DNA of 64,000 nt, taken from assembly GCA_036937835.1 (NCBI GenBank), contig CM072870.1, positions 22,208,001-22,272,000 of the forward strand, in the 5' to 3' direction. Below are positions 13,441-21,988 of this stretch, piece by piece. The translations under genes were made by a program, and so were the position numbers. This stretch comes from Pampus argenteus. Lineage: Eukaryota > Chordata > Actinopteri > Scombriformes > Stromateidae. The notes under the pieces are model-generated. The model had not been told where the DNA came from and ran no database searches. It saw only the letters and a list, made by a program, of their open reading frames with translations. Each line of letters begins with the position of its first letter. Position 1 is the stretch's first letter.

Positions 13441-13934
13441 AACATGATTACAGCAACAGACACATGTTTATGTTCATCTGAGCTCCTGAATGTTGAAAAA
13501 AATGGTGAATCTGTCCTTTAACTGTTGACTCTATAACAGGTTAAAATATGATAAAAAAAAAACAATTAAAAAAGCAAAAAATGTTTGAATCTTTTCATGT
13601 GAAACAGTTAATTGATCATTAAACTAGTTGATTAACATTCTATCCATCGATTTATCGATTAATCGTCATCATCTCATTCTAATTTAATTCAGATTAACTG
13701 ATTTATTTATTTTTAAAAACAAGAAACAGTTGAAAAATAAACTGTTGACTTGTTATTTTTCAGATTTGTTTTTGCTTCTCTTTCACAACGTTTGATTGAA
13801 CATTAGTCGTCGTCGATCGATCCCAGATTATCTAATCGATACGTGCTCGTCTTGATTTGACCGTTAAAAACGTTGAACCGGAGCAGCCGTTACCTCGTCA
13901 TGTACCGCTGATCTCCTGCCTGAAGATTGTCCAT
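874..13934 (-). CDS. kifap3: kinesin-associated protein 3 (KAP3), 3'-truncated by window edge
   Basis: KAP3 is the non-motor subunit of heterotrimeric kinesin-2 (KIF3A/KIF3B); it links the motor to cargo in cilia and axons and is built largely of armadillo repeats. Seventeen coding exons can be placed on the minus strand: 13894-13934, 13232-13363, 12916-13061, 12762-12820, 12537-12678, 11844-11943, 11063-11187, 10863-10961, 10352-10530, 8245-8407, 4870-4970, 2567-2675, 2334-2446, 2074-2239, 1560-1685, 1357-1455, 874-959. They sum to 1986 nt, exactly 662 codons with every exon phase matching. Recognisable family stretches include VKGCSLDVHPTEKAL near the N-terminus, KMRNKNIVHMLVK, MDDRFKSMF and MIGTVSMDDSCAA. 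The vertebrate protein is about 790 residues, so roughly 130 C-terminal residues, the stop codon and the 3' UTR lie left of position 1. The start MDNLQAGDQRYM at 13934 has an A at -3 and G at +4. Teleosts can have two kifap3 paralogues; I cannot say which this is. Confidence 0.97.
960..1356 (-). other. kifap3: U12-type GT-AG intron of kifap3 (intron 16)
   Basis: 397-bp phase-1 intron. The 5' end is GTATCCTTC (1348-1356), the branch-like motif is TTCCTTGAG (972-980; one mismatch to TTCCTTRAC) and the 3' end is CCCAG. There is no U2-style polypyrimidine tract after the branch motif. Confidence 0.8.
1357..1455 (-). CDS. kifap3: kifap3 coding exon 16 (residues 601-634), ends at U12 GT-AG donor
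   Basis: Encodes VQQEDDEFVCQIVYVFYQMV...TRDVITKDT plus one base of a Gln codon. The donor GTATCCTTC matches the U12 GT-type 5' splice-site consensus. Acceptor TCAG was chosen by phase from three nearby AGs. Confidence 0.95.
1560..1685 (-). CDS. kifap3: kifap3 coding exon 15 (residues 559-601)
   Basis: Encodes SAEDDLILEVVIMIGTVSMD...GIIPALIELLR. Acceptor GTCAG, donor GTAAGT. Confidence 0.97.
2074..2239 (-). CDS. kifap3: kifap3 coding exon 14 (residues 504-559)
   Basis: Encodes DHVGDLAAQITEEESEEFVI...LVPYLKDRLKPG. Acceptor GGTAG, donor GTGTGC (weak but required by phase). Confidence 0.97.
2334..2446 (-). CDS. kifap3: kifap3 coding exon 13 (residues 466-503)
   Basis: Encodes NGLKMLMKRAVKLKDVLVMK...SGPTKSLFL. 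Acceptor CGTAG, donor GTCAGT. Confidence 0.97.
2567..2675 (-). CDS. kifap3: kifap3 coding exon 12 (residues 430-466)
   Basis: Encodes LMKLVFDCGEEKMDVELISL...SNAHLICEG. Acceptor AATCAG, donor GTACGA. Confidence 0.97.
2676..4869 (-). other. kifap3: kifap3 intron 11, non-coding
   Basis: No exon seen. It contains a (TCC)n tract near 3031-3058, a (CA)n tract at 3838-3858, a GC-richer block at about 3180-3540 and AT-rich DNA elsewhere. Confidence 0.6.
4870..4970 (-). CDS. kifap3: kifap3 coding exon 11 (residues 396-429)
   Basis: Encodes ADEGQRQLSMCILYHISMDD...ADTDCIPQ. Acceptor TTGCAG, donor GTAAGG. It is isolated between two large introns of about 3.3 kb and 2.2 kb. Confidence 0.97.
4971..8244 (-). 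other. kifap3: kifap3 intron 10, non-coding
   Basis: Largest kifap3 intron here. It holds a repeat terminus at 5250-5280 and a (CA)n tract at 6632-6671. Two blocks (about 6070-7130 and 7440-8060) have mixed composition and homeodomain-like TAAT cores, unlike the surrounding AT-rich DNA. No exon recognised. Confidence 0.55.
6632..6671. repeat. (CA)n microsatellite
   Basis: About 20 CA units in kifap3 intron 10. Confidence 0.97.
8245..8407 (-). CDS. kifap3: kifap3 coding exon 10 (residues 342-396)
   Basis: Encodes AEAVAVEKLARLFPCQHEEL...AGLIPKLSSLL. Acceptor CCTCAG, donor GTAATC. Confidence 0.97.
9225..9251. repeat. 27-bp near-perfect palindrome
   Basis: Two copies of GTCACGGTGAC-type sequence face each other around a central T; only the centre positions break the symmetry. 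Dyad elements of this kind can be binding sites, but none is assigned. Confidence 0.8.
10297..10335 (+). mobile_element. terminus of a teleost interspersed repeat (GTGGACACCCC type)
   Basis: Contains ATGGCCAAAACTATGTGGAC followed by ACCCC. The same motif occurs inverted at 19921-19960 and again at 26898-26922, as expected for ends of a non-autonomous DNA transposon family. Confidence 0.5.
10352..10530 (-). CDS. kifap3: kifap3 coding exon 9 (residues 282-341)
   Basis: Encodes VCLCLLLNLAEDTRTELK...LSIFLENKNDM, one of the most conserved armadillo segments of KAP3. Acceptor CTGCAG, donor GTGAGA. A fragment of an interspersed repeat (10297-10335) ends just past the donor. Confidence 0.97.
10863..10961 (-). 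CDS. kifap3: kifap3 coding exon 8 (residues 249-282)
   Basis: Encodes YEESAENQNMKKEHEKSFRK...NKQEQLLR, a lysine/glutamate-rich helical segment. It begins right after an AC (not AG) 3' splice site. The resulting junction KKKKA-YEESAENQ has the same length as the remembered human KKKKA-VDEDPENQ. Confidence 0.94.
10962..11062 (-). other. kifap3: U12-type AT-AC intron of kifap3 (intron 7)
   Basis: 101-bp intron. The 5' end is ATATCCTTT (11054-11062), the branch motif is TTCCTTGAC (10971-10979) and the 3' end is AC (10962-10963). The branch A lies about 10 nt from the exon, within the usual U12 range. The intron is in phase 1, the preferred phase for U12 introns. Confidence 0.9.
11063..11187 (-). 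CDS. kifap3: kifap3 coding exon 7 (residues 207-249), ends at U12 AT-AC donor
   Basis: Encodes SFSQFHGLVTHFKIGALC...LKRYDLWQDELQKKKKA. No usable GT donor exists after KKKKA. Instead the exon ends AAGGCCT followed by ATATCCTTT, the consensus 5' site of U12-type AT-AC introns. The acceptor CACCAG follows an unusual CCT/CCA-rich pyrimidine tract. Confidence 0.95.
11188..11255 (-). repeat. CCT/CCA-rich tandem pyrimidine tract at the exon 7 acceptor
   Basis: On the gene strand this is a run of CTCCACCTC-like units ending in CACCAG; on the plus strand it is GGAGGTGGAGG repeats with G-quadruplex potential. It serves as the polypyrimidine tract of the intron before exon 7. Confidence 0.8.
11844..11943 (-). 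CDS. kifap3: kifap3 coding exon 6 (residues 174-207)
   Basis: Encodes ETALGALARVLREDWKQSVD...IIYIFFCFS. Donor GTAAAC, acceptor TTCAG. The exon is flanked closely on its acceptor side by a (CA)n tract. Confidence 0.97.
11951..11988. repeat. (CA)n microsatellite
   Basis: Pure CA dinucleotide run, 7 bp from the boundary of kifap3 exon 6. Confidence 0.97.
12537..12678 (-). CDS. kifap3: kifap3 coding exon 5 (residues 127-174)
   Basis: Encodes LNEEASIGSIDEYVELLYED...LARNPDNLEELIQN, the start of the armadillo region. Acceptor CTCCAG, donor GTACCT. Confidence 0.96.
12762..12820 (-). CDS. kifap3: kifap3 coding exon 4 (residues 107-126)
   Basis: Short 59-nt exon coding the variable linker DNQDRKRISPRDFSAYAGVE, which replaces the human lysine/proline-rich linker. 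Acceptor CACACAG, donor GTAAGA. Family similarity is weak here; the call rests on splice signals and on restoring frame between exons 3 and 5. Confidence 0.85.
12916..13061 (-). CDS. kifap3: kifap3 coding exon 3 (residues 58-107)
   Basis: Encodes IRLKSLNANTDTSSLARK...EVEQLLFYLQNRKESN. The split Ile codon joins exon 2 correctly. Acceptor CTCCAG, donor GTACTG. Confidence 0.96.
13232..13363 (-). CDS. kifap3: kifap3 coding exon 2 (residues 14-58)
   Basis: Encodes the conserved N-terminal RVKGCSLDVHPTEKALVV...ERKECQK stretch. Acceptor AACAG to the right, donor GTCAGA to the left; phase 2 at both ends. A long CA/GT microsatellite starts only about 10 bp from the acceptor, inside intron 1. Confidence 0.95.
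13375..13438. repeat. (CA)n microsatellite, longest in the window
   Basis: About 32 uninterrupted CA units. On the kifap3 strand it is a GT run immediately before the exon 2 acceptor. Confidence 0.97.
13894..13934 (-). CDS. kifap3: kifap3 coding exon 1 (residues 1-14)
   Basis: Encodes MDNLQAGDQRYMT plus a split Arg codon. Donor GTAACG directly left of 13894. The start context AACATGG is favourable. Confidence 0.9.
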
Positions 13935-14037
13935 GTTTTAGATATGAAGTAAATCCCACATGAGCCTTTTCTTCCTGCAGACGTGATCAGCTGATGCTGG
14001 AGCAGCAGGCCGGATGTTATGTCTCTCTATGCGGCTC

Positions 14038-14055
14038 GTTGCCAGCATGGTTGCC
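14038..14055. promoter_or_regulatory. possible RFX half-sites upstream of kifap3
   Basis: Two direct GTTGCC half-sites (14038-14043 and 14050-14055) lie 104-122 bp upstream of the kifap3 start, followed by GGCGAC. RFX X-boxes are common in ciliary gene promoters and KAP3 is a ciliary transport protein. Spacing and orientation do not match a canonical X-box, so this is tentative. Confidence 0.3.
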
Positions 14056-14233
14056 AGGGCGGCGACCGGAGAGATGTCCGGTAGAGACGCACCGGAGAGC
14101 TGCTGCCATCTGCAGCCGCGGAGGACCTGACGTTAAAGGGCAGCTTCACTATTCTTCATGTGTGTTAAAACAACAGGCAGGTGGACGTGAGGACAGAGAC
14201 GTTAAAACATACAGTTTACTGTCATATAACAAA

Positions 14234-14515
14234 AGCTCCACCAAATAGTGATTTTTACCTCCAAACTTCTCACATGGTTTCATTTCAATAAATGTTCAAA
14301 TGATCCAATATTTTACCAAAAATCAAAGATTAGAGAAAAAGTCCAAAAGCTGAAAACAGATTTGTGTTTCAGAACTTTGTTTCTTCTTCTTTCCTCTCCC
14401 ATTAATCATCTCACGACCCCTCAGATTTATCTGGTGACCCTTTGGAGGGCCCCGACCCCTAGGTTGGGAACCACTGGACTAAACTAGCTAACTGTATATA
14501 AAGTAGTTGAAACTT
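14234..14515 (+). mobile_element. teleost interspersed repeat, copy A
   Basis: Carries the hallmark GACCCCTAGGTTGGGAACCA and is nearly identical, in inverse orientation, to 29272-29551. I recognise it as internal sequence of a common non-coding teleost element. The short open frame inside it is not a gene. Confidence 0.75.
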
Positions 14516-15641
14516 ACATATACTTATGTACTGTTACTGCAGTACTTTAACTACATCAAGATCACAATACACGACGTCTACTTTTTACTACAACATATAA
14601 TGGGGTTGTAAAAATGTCTATAAATACCCAGTAATATTATCATACTTTGGTAATTAATATTTTGTTGTTCTTCCAAGAATAAAGCAGTCGAGTCAAACCT
14701 GTTGTTCCTCATTTAGACGTCTGCTGATGTGATGGATGTTCTGGCTGCAGGGTGGAGTCGAAGAGGCCACCAGGGTGACGGAGGCTTAGATGACTTAACG
14801 TAAGGTAAGAGAGGATATGTGACACTGCTTGTTATACAACCTTGAATTTTTTCTTTCCTATTTCTACTTTATGACTTTGGTTTAACAATGAACACAATAA
14901 ATGTCTTCTGAAATAAGAGATGCTGTAAATGTCACCAGGAGAAGAGACTAAAATATGTAATGTAATCAATAATTATGTGTATTATTGAGTCTGTGTCAAA
15001 AATCGACCTTTTTCCAACACAAGTCATTTCTATCAAGAGTTTACAATAATTGAGTTTCAGTATCTTTAATAAAGTAAAACTGGTTCAGATCATCTCACTC
15101 GTAATAAAATAAATGTTCCTTTTTTTATATTAAAAATTGAGACGGAAATTCATAAAATTTAATAACGAATGAATAAAAAAAAAATTTAAAGTGAAAAATA
15201 AACAAATAACCAATAGATGTAATCAATACTGTAACACGGCTCTGCAGGAAGAATCTGCTTGTCTCAGTCAGTCTTCAAGCTGATGTCACTTCTCTAAATT
15301 TAGCCGGTGACTCATGACGGATACATCAGAATATTATTTGAGGTTTGGAAATATAAGCTGGTGACTGATTGATTATTGGTGCTCGAAGAAAACATGTAGA
15401 TCATTTTTGTTCTATAAGGTTTGCTGCTGCATGACAACGTCAAACTGTGCAGCTGATTCAGCAGATGTGAACTATTATGCTTCTGTTTTCCACCATAATC
15501 AAGTTTTTGCATCAAATATGGGTCAATATTTGATGCATATTCTTCAGGAAATGCAAAACGATCTAGTTGCTTCTAATTAATCGAACAGTGTGTTTGATTG
15601 AAAGGTAAATATAGACGTATTTTAGAGCTGGAAACATTGGA

Positions 15642-15718
15642 CATGACTCAGGACTTGTTGGTCATGACTCAGGACTTGTTGGTCATGACTCAGGACTTGT
15701 TGGTCATGACTCAGGACT
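15642..15718. repeat. 21-bp tandem repeat with AP-1-type sites
   Basis: Three full 21-bp units and a partial fourth, each containing CATGACTCAGGACTTG. Every unit has the AP-1 consensus TGACTCA, so four sites are spaced exactly 21 bp apart. Decayed further copies (GACTTGTTGGAC, CATGACTTGA) continue to about 15830. Confidence 0.95.
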
Positions 15719-16338
15719 TATTTAACTTTGTTTCAGACTTGTTGGACTTGATTTGATTAACATGACTTGACAATGTTGGGAAACATGAGACTTGTTGCAC
15801 TTTATTTTGTGCTTGTTAGTCATGACTTGATTCATCTTATTTGCATTTCAAATTAAAATAATAATGATAATAATCGGTTACGTGTGAAGATGATTTACGC
15901 CCTACATTTTGTTCCCTGGTCTCTGACAAACGGGGGCCAGCGTGTATACAAACATGAGAAGACGCTGCTAATTTTAGGCACCACATTTTAAGGCTACAAG
16001 GCCTTAAGGTCAGATGTACGGACTCTCTCGTGTCCCGCTGGAATCTGAGTCGCCTATGTGGAGGTTTGTTCGTCCTGAGACAGAAGCACCTCCATACCCC
16101 CGGCCCCTCCAGTGTCCGAGCAGGATCTGCAAATCTGGCGGGACGTCTTGAGCACCGCCCTGTGAAAAAGATCTCTGCCGATCACTTGAACGCTGGCAGA
16201 GACGTGTTGAACACTCAGCTAGACAGATATAGCAGCAGCTGGAGAAACAGGCACTGTTACTCTCCTCTACCAGCGCTCAGTCAAACACCCTCCGGATACT
16301 CGCTGAAGTGCCACAAGGCCACATAGTCAGAGTCAAAA

Positions 16339-16537
16339 ATGGAGATTTCGATTGAAGACGATGAAAGCAGCACATCGCCTAACATCGAGTACAAAGGCGC
16401 TCATCAGGCGTTCAGGGATCGCTGGAAACTGACAGATGACACCATGTGTCGCCACAGCATGTCCTTCCACCTGCATCACACGGTGAGGAGTGAGTTCTTT
16501 GCCAGCTACCTGTACCTGGTAGAGAAGATTCCTCTGG
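16339..16537 (+). CDS. ntmt2: ntmt2 coding exon 1 (residues 1-67)
   Basis: Starts ATGGAG in an A-rich context and encodes the N-terminal region through YLVEKIPL. Donor GTAAGA. An upstream non-coding exon cannot be excluded. Confidence 0.93.
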
Positions 16538-19500
16538 GTAAGAAGGACCTCACAGAGCTCCAACCTCACACCCGTTTCACACTCAAAAGGTTAAGATTTA
16601 CAACCGTCTCTTGACCTTTGTTTCCATGAAGGTTTGGACAAAGCAAGAGAAGCATGCTGGTGGTTTTGCATGTTGCATATTTTGTACAGTAAACGTTTCC
16701 CTTCCAGACATCCACTGGTTTCCCTGCATGAAAATTAACTCACACAGACTTTAAAAGCAAACATCTTATCTTTCATTATTTCAGTTAAACACTCTTTATT
16801 TAAAAGCTGTACAGGAAGCGTTTATGATTTTTGTGTCTATACGTCGTAGTGCAGTGTCTATGCATAAATATCTTTAAAATGTTGCTAAGGATGTAAATAT
16901 ACTGTTTTATGTAAATACAGTTCAGATCAATGAACTTGTTTTTGAAGAAACACGCTGACAAGACATCACAGCATCATCGGTGTAACATTAGACTTTTTGT
17001 AAATGGTAAACAGACTGTTTTACATGTCAATATTCACCAATAATTCAATCAATATTCACACGTCAACACGTAGACCAGAGGAGCCGGGAATTGAACCGGC
17101 GGGTGGACGACCTGCTCTCCGTCTGAGCCACAGACACCCTTAAATGTGATAATCTTTGCTGTATCTGTTCATTTTATGAAGATGAAGATACCTAAAGCCA
17201 GAGCGAACATGGATCTCAGCGTTTCATTCATCGACCTGCTTCTGGGGCTTTCTGTCCTTGTCTTAATGATAATGATGCCTCCCAACCGTCTTCTGTTGAG
17301 ATAGAAAGAAAACCCTGGACTTTAAAACGTTAACAACAAAAAGCATATTTCAGCCTTTGAGTCAAAGCCAAAGCCGTAGAGCTGTGAATGCTAACAAAAT
17401 ATTTGCTGTTTAGCACAGTAGTGGATAAGCATTTAGCCTTAAATATGAACAGAAAGACTCAGCATCATGTGTCATACTAACGTTTCATGAAGTAGAGAGT
17501 AAGAACTTTTTATTTTTCACAACATATGCTTGTGAGTGAGTTACGAAGCCTTGAACGTGCATCCGTTGTTTGACTCACAGCTAATCCTCTGTGCACTTAT
17601 CTGTCATGAAACCACAAGTTGCAGAAACAGGAGATCCTGACCTGATGGTCGTGTTGGCTCAAAGAAGCCTTCTTACCACCAACTTGATACAAGCCCCATT
17701 AATGGCATGGCATGTCAAACATGAACGCACTAACTCATGTCAGTCAGACAGATTATTTACCAACAGCCGTGACAGCTTTAAATGCGCTGAATGAAATATT
17801 TTCTTCTTCTTTTTTGAATGTCTTAATACAGAAAATGTCAAGTAGAAAAATATATAAATATACCCTGAATAATTATACGGTTTAAACTCGGGCATAAGAC
17901 ATTGCAACTGAACATTAATCTGTATCGTTGAATCAGATGTCTTATTCTGTTATATCAAAAGTCAAAGGTCGGCGTCTCTTCTCAGCTGCTAATGAGTTGC
18001 TCCACTTTGAAGGTGCGCCAAAGAGAAACATGACTGACGCTTCTTTGGCAGACGTCACGCCGTCTGTCACGCTGTCTGTCACTCTTGGGCTTGCCCGATG
18101 TTTCTATACTTACCCTTCTTCATGCTAGGGGGAGAAGGGGGGGGTCACATGACACATAACCTGCCCGCTGTCGTCTTATCAAACTTTGACGTCCCCCAAC
18201 ATTTATAACAATGACGACGCCTGAAATATATCTGATTCTTCACCTTTGTTTCTTGCACGAGTCGTTTTCGTTTCAGTCGCTCTCTTTGACTCTCTCTGCC
18301 TCGCCCTGATGTTTCTAGCATGGAGGAGGGAGTCCAGCTGGAAATAAATCCTCCGTCTCAATGTTTCACTGTGGTGTCATGAATTTTGCCACTGATCCTT
18401 TACAAGCGAACAGACATGACCCCTACACCCCCTACCCCCACCCCTCTCTCTCTCTCCGCACCAGAAACGTGTCATCCAAGCCTTTGGAAATGTTGCGTTC
18501 ATTCTGCCGGATTTATTTCAGCTCTGCAGAATTGAGACAGTGAGAGTTTGAGATAGTTTAAGAAGCCAGCTGTCATGTTTCTGAATGCTATATTATGTCA
18601 CGTGTTGACGTCATATTATTATTTTCATATTAGTTTTAGAGTAGCCAGCATGTTATCTTATCTCGTGTAACAGCTGAACAGTGTAAGAGTGGCACAGCAC
18701 GTCCTTATTTATAGTCTTCTGGTAATCAAATTATCATTCTACATATCCTGAGAGATTGTGAACAGTAATCCTCTACATACAGAGCAGTCCACCGTCACAT
18801 CATAGGTTTTGCTAGAAATCATCTGTTACCGATGTCTTCAAAACTGCCAGACTGTCATTTGGATGAATCTCGGTGTATCTGTGCAGTATTTTTACGTCTC
18901 TGCGCGTCTCCCGACAGTAAAGCTGTTTCCAGTCACCTGCGAGTACATCAAAGGAGAGAAACAGTTCTACTACCGGGCTCAGCAGTTCTACGAGGACGTC
19001 CCCGCCTCAGAGGAGGGCATGATGGGAGATTTTGTGGAGATGTCCAACGTTGATCTGGAGGCCTCCCGACAGTTTCTGAAGAGGTTTGTGGTGAGTAATG
19101 ATATATTGACAGATTTAGGTTTACAATGCATGAACAAAGGTTCAAACTGATACTGATACTCCATCTGCTGCTTCTCCATCACCTGAACACTTGGCTACTT
19201 GTATATCAACTTACTTTGTTGTAGTTTTTTTCTGAATATGGATGTTAAAGTCTATTTCGGACGAGGATTTTGTCATCCAACTGCGTTGTTTATGTGGGAG
19301 GAGGCTGCAGTGCAGACTCTAATAGTGGCATAAACTCAATGTCAGTCCCATAAACACCCATACAAAGCAAACTGAGCCAGCAGCTGTTAATCAGTGTTTA
19401 GCAGCGACAGTGGAGACGAGGGGAGGGAAATCTGTAGTTTCATAAACTGCATGCAGAGTGTATGTATGATTGTACTTTAAAACCTGAATCTGAACATTTG

Positions 19501-21706
19501 CATGCATGCACATGTCAGCGTGGATGTTTTTTTTTTTTTTTTTAGATGTGTGGTTTGGCCAAGAGGCCGAGTTATTTTGAGGATCATTTTTACAGCTGCT
19601 CTAATTATAAACGGCTAAGACTGGATGGCTTAAAGGAACTACAGACGGCTAAGTAGCTGCTTCTCCTCCGGTGCTAATGTAAACACAACAAGCCCAGATT
19701 TATCACAGCTCCGATGGCACTTCACTGCAACTTCACTTACTGAATATTCTCAATATGTACAGTAATGATGTAATTAGCAGTTTAATATTTACTACACTCA
19801 AGTGTGACTGCGCTCAGTAATAACAATAACAAGTCAACAACACAGGATCAAAATAAGAAAACATATTAAGAATAAAACAATAAGTAAATTATACAGTATT
19901 AAGGCTGAAATAAAGGCCATAGTGCGGGGTGTCCGCATACTTTTGGCCATACACTGTACTTGTTTCCTTGTGCTCTAAAAATCGTACGTTTATGAGTCAA
20001 AGCCGTTTTAGAGTCACTTGACATCTAAATAATAAACCAAAACACATCCAGAGGATTCTCTTCAGCCCTTAGTGGCTGCAAACAGCTCCAGTTCAAATCT
20101 GACATCTCCATTAAAAGAAAGATATTTAGGCTACATCCAGATTAAACTGAGCTACATACTCTCAGAGCAATATGGCAGTAATTCACCCAAACCAGGAAGC
20201 CTCCTGTAACAAGCGCAGAGCTCCTCGGGGCCCCATCTTTCATACAATCACACACTGGGGCCCCTCATGTGGAGGGTTTGGAGTGAGGTCAGAATACCAA
20301 ATGAAACGGAAGAAAAACCAGCATGATTCAAGTGAGGTGACTTTTAGTTCCCTTGTGGTAAAGTTCATAGTTTGGTTGCCCTGAGGAACTACAGGCTGCT
20401 TGTTTGTGCTGTCGGTGCTTTTTGAGGTGCAGAATCCCGACATCTGGCAACACGGAAAAAATATAAATAAAATATAAGCCTTCTATAGATATGATAATAA
20501 CATGCAGCAGGGAAGCTGATATTTAAATGAAGCTTTTTTTAAGGTAATCTGTTATTTAAGGTATTTATCTTTATCCTCCAGCTCCACCTTAAAGCAAAAT
20601 AGATTTTTACGTTTGTTTCCATCCTCAGGGTCCGGGCATGGCCGGCACACACTGTGCCCTGGACTGCGGCTCCGGGATCGGCCGTGTGAGCAAAGGTGTC
20701 CTCCTCCCTGTGTTTGAGAAAATGGAGCTGGTGGACATGATGGAGCACTTCCTGCTCCACGCACACGAGGAGTACCTGGGCGACGACGCCGACCGCATCG
20801 AGACCTACTACTGCTTCAACCTGCAGGAATTCACACCTCCGCAAAACAAGTACGACGTCGTCTGGATTCAGTGGGTGGCGTGTAAGTACGGGTTGCATCG
20901 AACATGACATAATTGTTTCATTAATTAGCTAATACCTGTACAAATGGTTGTGGATATACCGTGTCTTTGGTTGTAAATACACTTCAAGGCAATAAAAAAC
21001 ATGATATACAAGATATCAACACTGAGGGGAAGTTCTTGCATTCTTCAGGTGTTGCATAAAACATAAGACGCTGCTGGAGCTGCCTGGTTGGGATATTAAA
21101 ATGTGATGGAGGAGATTTCACAGAAACAGATACTGGTTTCTTCTTTACTCTCCAACTGTCCGTCTCTCAGAGCTGTCCGTCTTCCTGCCATTCATTTATA
21201 CCCTGATAGTCTCACTGCGTTGGACGGATGGCTTTTAATGTCTAACGATGATAACGATATTACTTTCATAGGTTTTAATAACATTGTACAAACGGAGTTA
21301 ATAGCTGAGATTGGGGATTATGGTAGCAGGATGACCTCTGAGACAAAAACCCAATGATAAACTGATATATCCCATCATGCTCCTCCAGCCTGTAGCATAT
21401 GTGTATATTTTTGTTTTTCTTTTCAATCTGTGTCTTTCTTCCTCTTCAGGCCACCTAACAGACAAGGACCTAAAGAACTTCTTGATTCGCTGTAAGAAGA
21501 GCCTGCGTCCAAACGGCGTCATCATAATAAAGGATAATATGGCGCGGCAGGGCTGCAAGCTGGACCCCATCGACAGCAGCATCAGCCGCCACCTGGACAT
21601 CATGAAGCACATCATCGCCAAGGCGGGCCTGGAGGTCCTGGCTGTTGAGAAGCAGGAAGGTTTCCCTGAGATCATCATGCCTGTCTGGATGATCGCTATG
21701 AAATAG
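16339..21706 (+). CDS. ntmt2: N-terminal Xaa-Pro-Lys N-methyltransferase 2 (METTL11B)
   Basis: Class I S-adenosylmethionine-dependent enzyme that methylates the alpha-amino group of proteins whose exposed N-terminus reads X-Pro-Lys; NTMT2 is regarded mainly as a mono-methylase. Coding exons are 16339-16537, 18918-19090, 20629-20881 and 21450-21706, totalling 882 nt (293 aa plus TAG), close to the human 283 aa. Visible features are SAM motif I LDCGSGIGRVSK (residues about 135-146), VELVDMME-like ELVDMMEHFL, LQEFTPP, YDVVWIQWV and the C-terminal EGFPEIIMPVWMIAMK. The N-terminus has an extra acidic MEISIEDDESS segment before GAHQAFRDRW, compared with human. Paralogue NTMT1 is shorter and lacks this N-terminal region. 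Next to kifap3 in the human order. Confidence 0.96.
16538..18917 (+). other. ntmt2: ntmt2 intron 1
   Basis: AT-rich, with one tRNA-derived SINE fragment (17072-17138). No exon recognised. Confidence 0.7.
17072..17138 (-). mobile_element. tRNA-derived SINE head fragment
   Basis: On the minus strand it reads GTGGCTCAG (A-box start, 17123-17131), GAGCAGGTCGTCCACC, and a B-box GGTTCAATTCC (17087-17097). This is the familiar tRNA-like head of a teleost repeat. It lacks about 11 bp between the boxes and has no acceptor stem, so it is not a tRNA gene. Confidence 0.7.
18918..19090 (+). CDS. ntmt2: ntmt2 coding exon 2 (residues 67-124)
   Basis: Encodes VKLFPVTCEYIKGEKQFYYR...ASRQFLKRFV. Acceptor CGACAG, donor GTGAGT. 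Confidence 0.96.
19091..20628 (+). other. ntmt2: ntmt2 intron 2
   Basis: Non-coding; contains a poly-T run near 19528 and an inverted GTGGACACCCC-type repeat end at 19921-19960. Confidence 0.65.
19921..19960 (-). mobile_element. interspersed repeat terminus (GTGGACACCCC type)
   Basis: GGGGTGTCCGCATACTTTTG followed by GCCATACACTG, the reverse of the motif at 10297-10335. Confidence 0.5.
20629..20881 (+). CDS. ntmt2: ntmt2 coding exon 3 (residues 125-209)
   Basis: Encodes the SAM-binding core, GPGMAGTHCALDCGSGIGRV through YDVVWIQWVA. Acceptor CCTCAG, donor GTAAGT after a split Cys codon. Confidence 0.97.
20882..21449 (+). other. ntmt2: ntmt2 intron 3
   Basis: 568 bp, AT-rich, no feature seen. 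Confidence 0.7.
21450..21706 (+). CDS. ntmt2: ntmt2 coding exon 4 (residues 209-293, stop)
   Basis: Encodes CHLTDKDLKNFLIRCKKSLR...MPVWMIAMK then TAG. Acceptor CTTCAG. Confidence 0.97.
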
Positions 21707-21982
21707 AAGTGACAGTTTTACTGTAAAAAGTAGATTCTTCTTTGCTCCATTTGGCAAATACCGCGAGGAAATTCCACCCTAAAGCTGAATTCATATGTTA
21801 TTCCACTTTAGTTTACGTCTAGATTTGTGATCAAGCCTCTGAAGACTATAACAACACAGCAGGAAACCTTCACGATGTCATCAAAAGATAAATCCTGAAA
21901 CGACAGCGTAGGACGGGCTGATGGCACCCGGGGCGATTTTATGGAGACAGAAGCATTTTTTTTCTGCTTGGCGCTGAAATGA

Positions 21983-21988
21983 AATAAA
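21983..21988 (+). terminator. ntmt2: probable ntmt2 polyadenylation signal
   Basis: AATAAA 277 bp after the stop codon. It is the first canonical hexamer downstream. Confidence 0.6.

Larger units (their letters stand above)
13935..16338. other. kifap3-ntmt2 divergent intergenic region
   Basis: Holds the presumed 5' UTR and promoter of kifap3 (GC-rich to about 14110), repeat copy A, AT-rich DNA, an AP-1-type tandem array at 15642-15718, and the ntmt2 upstream region. No TATA box position is assigned. Confidence 0.7.

Noticed and set aside
14248..14487. Short frame with a near-identical partner at 29192-29530, suggesting a gene family
   Set aside because: Both lie in copies of a non-coding teleost interspersed element and the frames are broken differently.
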